Of a stretch of 64,000 nt of DNA, positions 60,946 to 64,000 are shown in pieces; within the stretch, counting starts at the first letter, position 1; every line of letters starts with the position of its first letter. The stretch spans positions 1,488,001 to 1,552,000 of the forward strand of contig JAWIIG010000037.1 in the NCBI GenBank assembly GCA_033557465.1, written 5' to 3'. The stretch is from Ichthyophis bannanicus (lineage: Eukaryota > Chordata > Amphibia > Gymnophiona > Ichthyophiidae). The position numbers and the translations under genes were made by a program. The notes under the pieces were generated by a model. The model searched no databases and had not been told where the DNA came from. It saw only the letters and a program-made list of their open reading frames with translations.

Positions 60946-61515
60946 TATAGCACATTCTTCAACATAAAAGTGTCGAATTAGCCCATGCCCTCCCTCTCCC
61001 AATCCGAATCAAAAAACAATTTCACTGGAGTCCAAATCTTTTTAAATCTGTCCATCTACTACTACTACTACTACTACTAATCATTTGTATAGTGCTACAA
61101 GGCATATGTAGCACTGTATATATAGATGTAAGACATAGTCCCTACTCATCAGAGTTTACAATCCAACTAAGACAAGACACATAGTGAAACTGGGGAATAG
61201 AGTATGGTAAGATACACATAAGTAGTGAACAAGAGATTGAGGAGCATCAGAATCCAAAAGTGACTTCAAAGAGGTGGTTTACTAGCCTGGATCTGAACAG
61301 GGCTAGAGAAGGAGCCCAACGCACAGGTATGCTTCAGCCATATGGAGCAGAAAGATGGAATGAACAAAGTCTGGAGTTGGCAGTGGCAGAGAAGGACACA
61401 TATAAAAGGGATCTGTCAGAAGAGCAGAGCTCCTGAGAAGGGCTGTAGAGTGAGATAAGAAAGGAAAGATAGTGAGGAGCTGCAGAATGAAAGCACTTAT
61501 ATATCAGTAGGAGAA
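60946..61515 (+). repeat. (CTA)n-headed interspersed repeat, non-coding
   Basis: A (CTA)9-type microsatellite at 61051-61078 leads into 'ATCATTTGTATAGTGCTACA', a sequence that looks like the head or tail of an interspersed repeat. The 430 bp that follow have no ORF. Confidence 0.5.
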
Positions 61516-62059
61516 GTTTGAACTGGATGCGGAAACTGCATCTGCACAGCCGTCTGCTCCATCTTTATGATGTGTGCCAACTTCTTCGACCAGTCCACTA
61601 TTGTTGGGGCCAGCCAATTCTTTCACTTCGCCACTATCGAGAGGTGTGCCACTACAGCTGCGCCAGATAGTACTTACCACTCCGGGACTTGATAAAAAAC
61701 TCCTCTAGTGGGTGTGCGGGGCCTAGATATCATGCCAGGTGTGCTTGCAAGAAGTGCTTCAATTGGAACATTGAGAAAAATGCAGAAGGGAAGTCCCACA
61801 CCACTCCAGGATTTCTCCCCATGACAGAAAGCGACCTTGATAAATAAAGTCCACCACCTGAGCTATCCTGTTGATACTCATACAGTGAAATCATCCTGGG
61901 TCCCTCTGCCTGGGAGGAAACAAATCCCCCCGGGTCAAATAAGCCAACTGGGATGAGCAGGGGGCATATCCCAGCAATCTAGCCGCTTGCTCCCAGACTC
62001 AGAGAGTGGGGCCCACCAAAGGATGATCCAAGGCTCATCCCATACCACCCCAGGATGCC
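61516..62059. other. Unassigned, possibly minus-strand L1 remnant
   Basis: Short minus-strand open stretches contain Trp/Arg-rich words, but no diagnostic motif can be confirmed. Confidence 0.25.
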
Positions 62060-64000
62060 ATGAATGGAAGAACTCCAAGAACCAATACCCCAACCTTTTT
62101 TGCCTCTTTCACCCAGTGTTCCTCAAAGCCCAACTAAGGAAACAAGAATGCAGATGCAGAAAATCATGACTTCCTACATGACTCTTCTAAGAGAATACAA
62201 CCAAGCCACAAACCACTCAAAGCAAAGCTACCATACAAAGATCACTGAATCGTCCAAGAGAAGTGTTCACTCTAGTAAAAGATCTTATGAAATCATCCTC
62301 CAAAAATACAACCAACAGTGCTATCAACCTTCAACAACTAGCAGGCTACTTCTCAACCCGCAATCCCCAACCTGCAACTCTATCAAGCTGATCCTCAAAT
62401 CTCACCAGACCAATGCACCCATGGAACACCCTTGAACAGAACTCTGCTGAAAACATGGAAAATATGATCTCATCTCTCAACACCACCACATCCCTTCTTG
62501 ACCCATGTCCAGTTAGCTGGATCAAAGTTATCAAATCCGACCTTGCTCCATTCCTAGAAAAATTCACTCAATACTCTCTACTACATGGCTACTTACTAAC
62601 CTGCCTAAAATCCTCCTCAATTTGCCCTCTCCTGAAAAAAGCCCACCTCGACCCATCCAACCCCTCTTCCTACAAACCCATTGCAAGCCTACCATTCTCA
62701 TTCAAAATAATTGAAAAACTGTCCAAATCCAGCTACAAGAATTCCCCAACACCCATATTCCACTTTACCCTCAGCAGCATGTTTTCTGACCTCAGCATGG
62801 AGTGGAAACCCTACTGACCTCACTTCTGAACAACTTCTTAGAGGGAATTCAGAACATTCACCAAGAATTCATCCTTGTATTCCTTGATATTTCATCCTCT
62901 TTTGACACCATCCTCCTACAGCACCTCCAGTCAATTGAAATACAGGACACAGTATTAAAATGGTTCCAACAGATACCAGCAGATAAGAGTTGGCCTGCTT
63001 ACGTCAACCCCATACATTCAGACTCAAGGTGTCCCCAAAGGATCTACCCTCTCTGCTCTCCTCTTCAATATCTACCTCCAATCCCTTTGCAACATCATCC
63101 AATTGCACATCTACGCAGATGACATTATGCTCTATATTCCACTCAACCTCAACAAACCATCCCATCATGAACTCCTGCAGTGTTTCTCAGACATCTCACA
63201 ATGGCTATCTACAAACCACCTATCTATAAACCTCAAAAAAAGCTGAAACCTTACTTGTCACCAAAAATGAATTATTCACCCCCCCCCCCCCTCCTCCATC
63301 ACTCTCAACAACACAGAAATTCAAATCAAACCGGAAATAAAATACCTGGGAATCACTCTTGACAGCCACCTTACCCTGAAGACACAAATAATGAACCCTG
63401 CACAATCTACTACAAAACCCAAATCCTACAGCACCTCTATCCTCTCCTTGCACTATCAAACTTTCACTCAGCCCTACAGGCTCTCACTATACCACACTCT
63501 GACTACTGCAACTCAGTATACCACAGACTCCCAAAATCAATGCTTCAGCCTCTACGAACAGCACTCCACATGACAGCCTGAACCATCACAGGAGCACCAG
63601 GCATGAACACATCACCACCATCCTCAAACATCTTCACTGGCTCCCACTACAAAGCAGAAGTCTCTACAAAATCCTCCTCACAATACACAAAGCTCTTAAT
63701 CACCAGTCATCCACCCACCTTCTCTCCCTCATCACACCATTGCAAACAAACAGACCACAGAGCTCTTCTACTATGAACAACCTGATCTCCCCCCAAGTAA
63801 GAACAAAAAGCACACAACAGGCTTGCACAAGATCCTTTGAGTTATTTGCCTCCTCAACCTGGAACTCCCTCCCTGACCACATAAGAAACATCACTGACCT
63901 CCTAAACATCTGCAAGCTCCTCAAGACCCACTTCTTCATCCTCCACTTTGGTTCCACCCCCCAAATCCCCCACTCACAACATAAACAGCATTTTGTAGCT
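62060..64000 (+). mobile_element. L2 LINE, RT to C-terminus, heavily frameshifted, runs out of the window
   Basis: Blocks in order: 'LDPCPVSWIKVIKSDLAPFL' (62500), 'SSICPLLKKAHLDPSNPSSY' (62620), a degraded 'LLNNFLEGIQNIHQEFILVF' then 'LDISSSFDTI' (62870), 'YADDIMLYIP' (63115-63145, catalytic YADD), 'WLSTNHLSINLKKA' (63210), 'SDYCNSVYHRLPKS' (63500), and 'LHWLPLQSRSLYKI' (63640). Finally 'ELFASSTWNSLPDHIRNITD' (63840). The frame changes repeatedly and stops occur throughout, so it is an old copy. Confidence 0.85.

Overview
This is vertebrate nuclear DNA made almost entirely of nested transposable elements. It holds one convincing exon of a conserved host gene, on the minus strand at 27110-27952. 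The mix of element families points to an amphibian, most likely a caecilian: DIRS tyrosine-recombinase retroelements, CR1 with a conserved 'GGTCTGACCCAGTATGGC' 3' end, L1/Tx1-type LINEs, L2, RTE/BovB, hAT transposons and MITEs. That assignment is inference from repeat content. No rRNA, functional tRNA, CRISPR, operon or bacterial feature is present.

Layout. 1-3745 is the 3' part of a DIRS element (intact gag-like ORF, terminal inverted arms). 3743-8937 is a minus-strand L1 with ORF1 and a frameshifted ORF2. 8938-9690 is a minus CR1 piece. 9876-13063 is an RTE element split by a 1.46 kb LTR-like element. 13232-16672 is a long CR1 whose ORF2 is broken by one 2-bp insertion. 16690-24800 is a second minus-strand L1 cut up by hAT copies, a CR1, a hAT MITE, an L2 and an RTE. 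24991-26103 is a minus RTE, followed by foldback and tandem repeats. 27110-27952 is the host exon, with branch point, acceptor and donor visible; its product looks like the FRMPD (FERM and PDZ domain) family. On the minus strand, sequence to its right is upstream intron and sequence to its left is downstream intron.

28081-30480 is a probable non-autonomous DNA transposon carrying a chimeric tRNA-CORE/RTE-tail SINE. 30535-42057 mixes CR1 fragments, two copies of a GGGC-ended MITE and long stretches I cannot assign. 42058-46060 is a tandem repeat of about 700 bp, interrupted by a 2.84 kb LTR-like composite. 46425-52758 is a CR1 carrying a short insert, an L2 tail and a 2.1 kb hAT element. 54921-60240 is a second DIRS element (gag, RT/RNase H, tyrosine recombinase) interrupted by a young CR1. 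The right end is two L2 elements.

The most unusual signal is a family of LTR-like units (10031-11494, and two joined in 42197-45034). Each is bounded by TG...CA and carries one long frame open from its first codon. The three proteins are very divergent but share a C-terminal acidic 'ELM[DE]...MDC[ST]' signature. This resembles an accessory gene lying inside an LTR, and I do not recognise it from known families.
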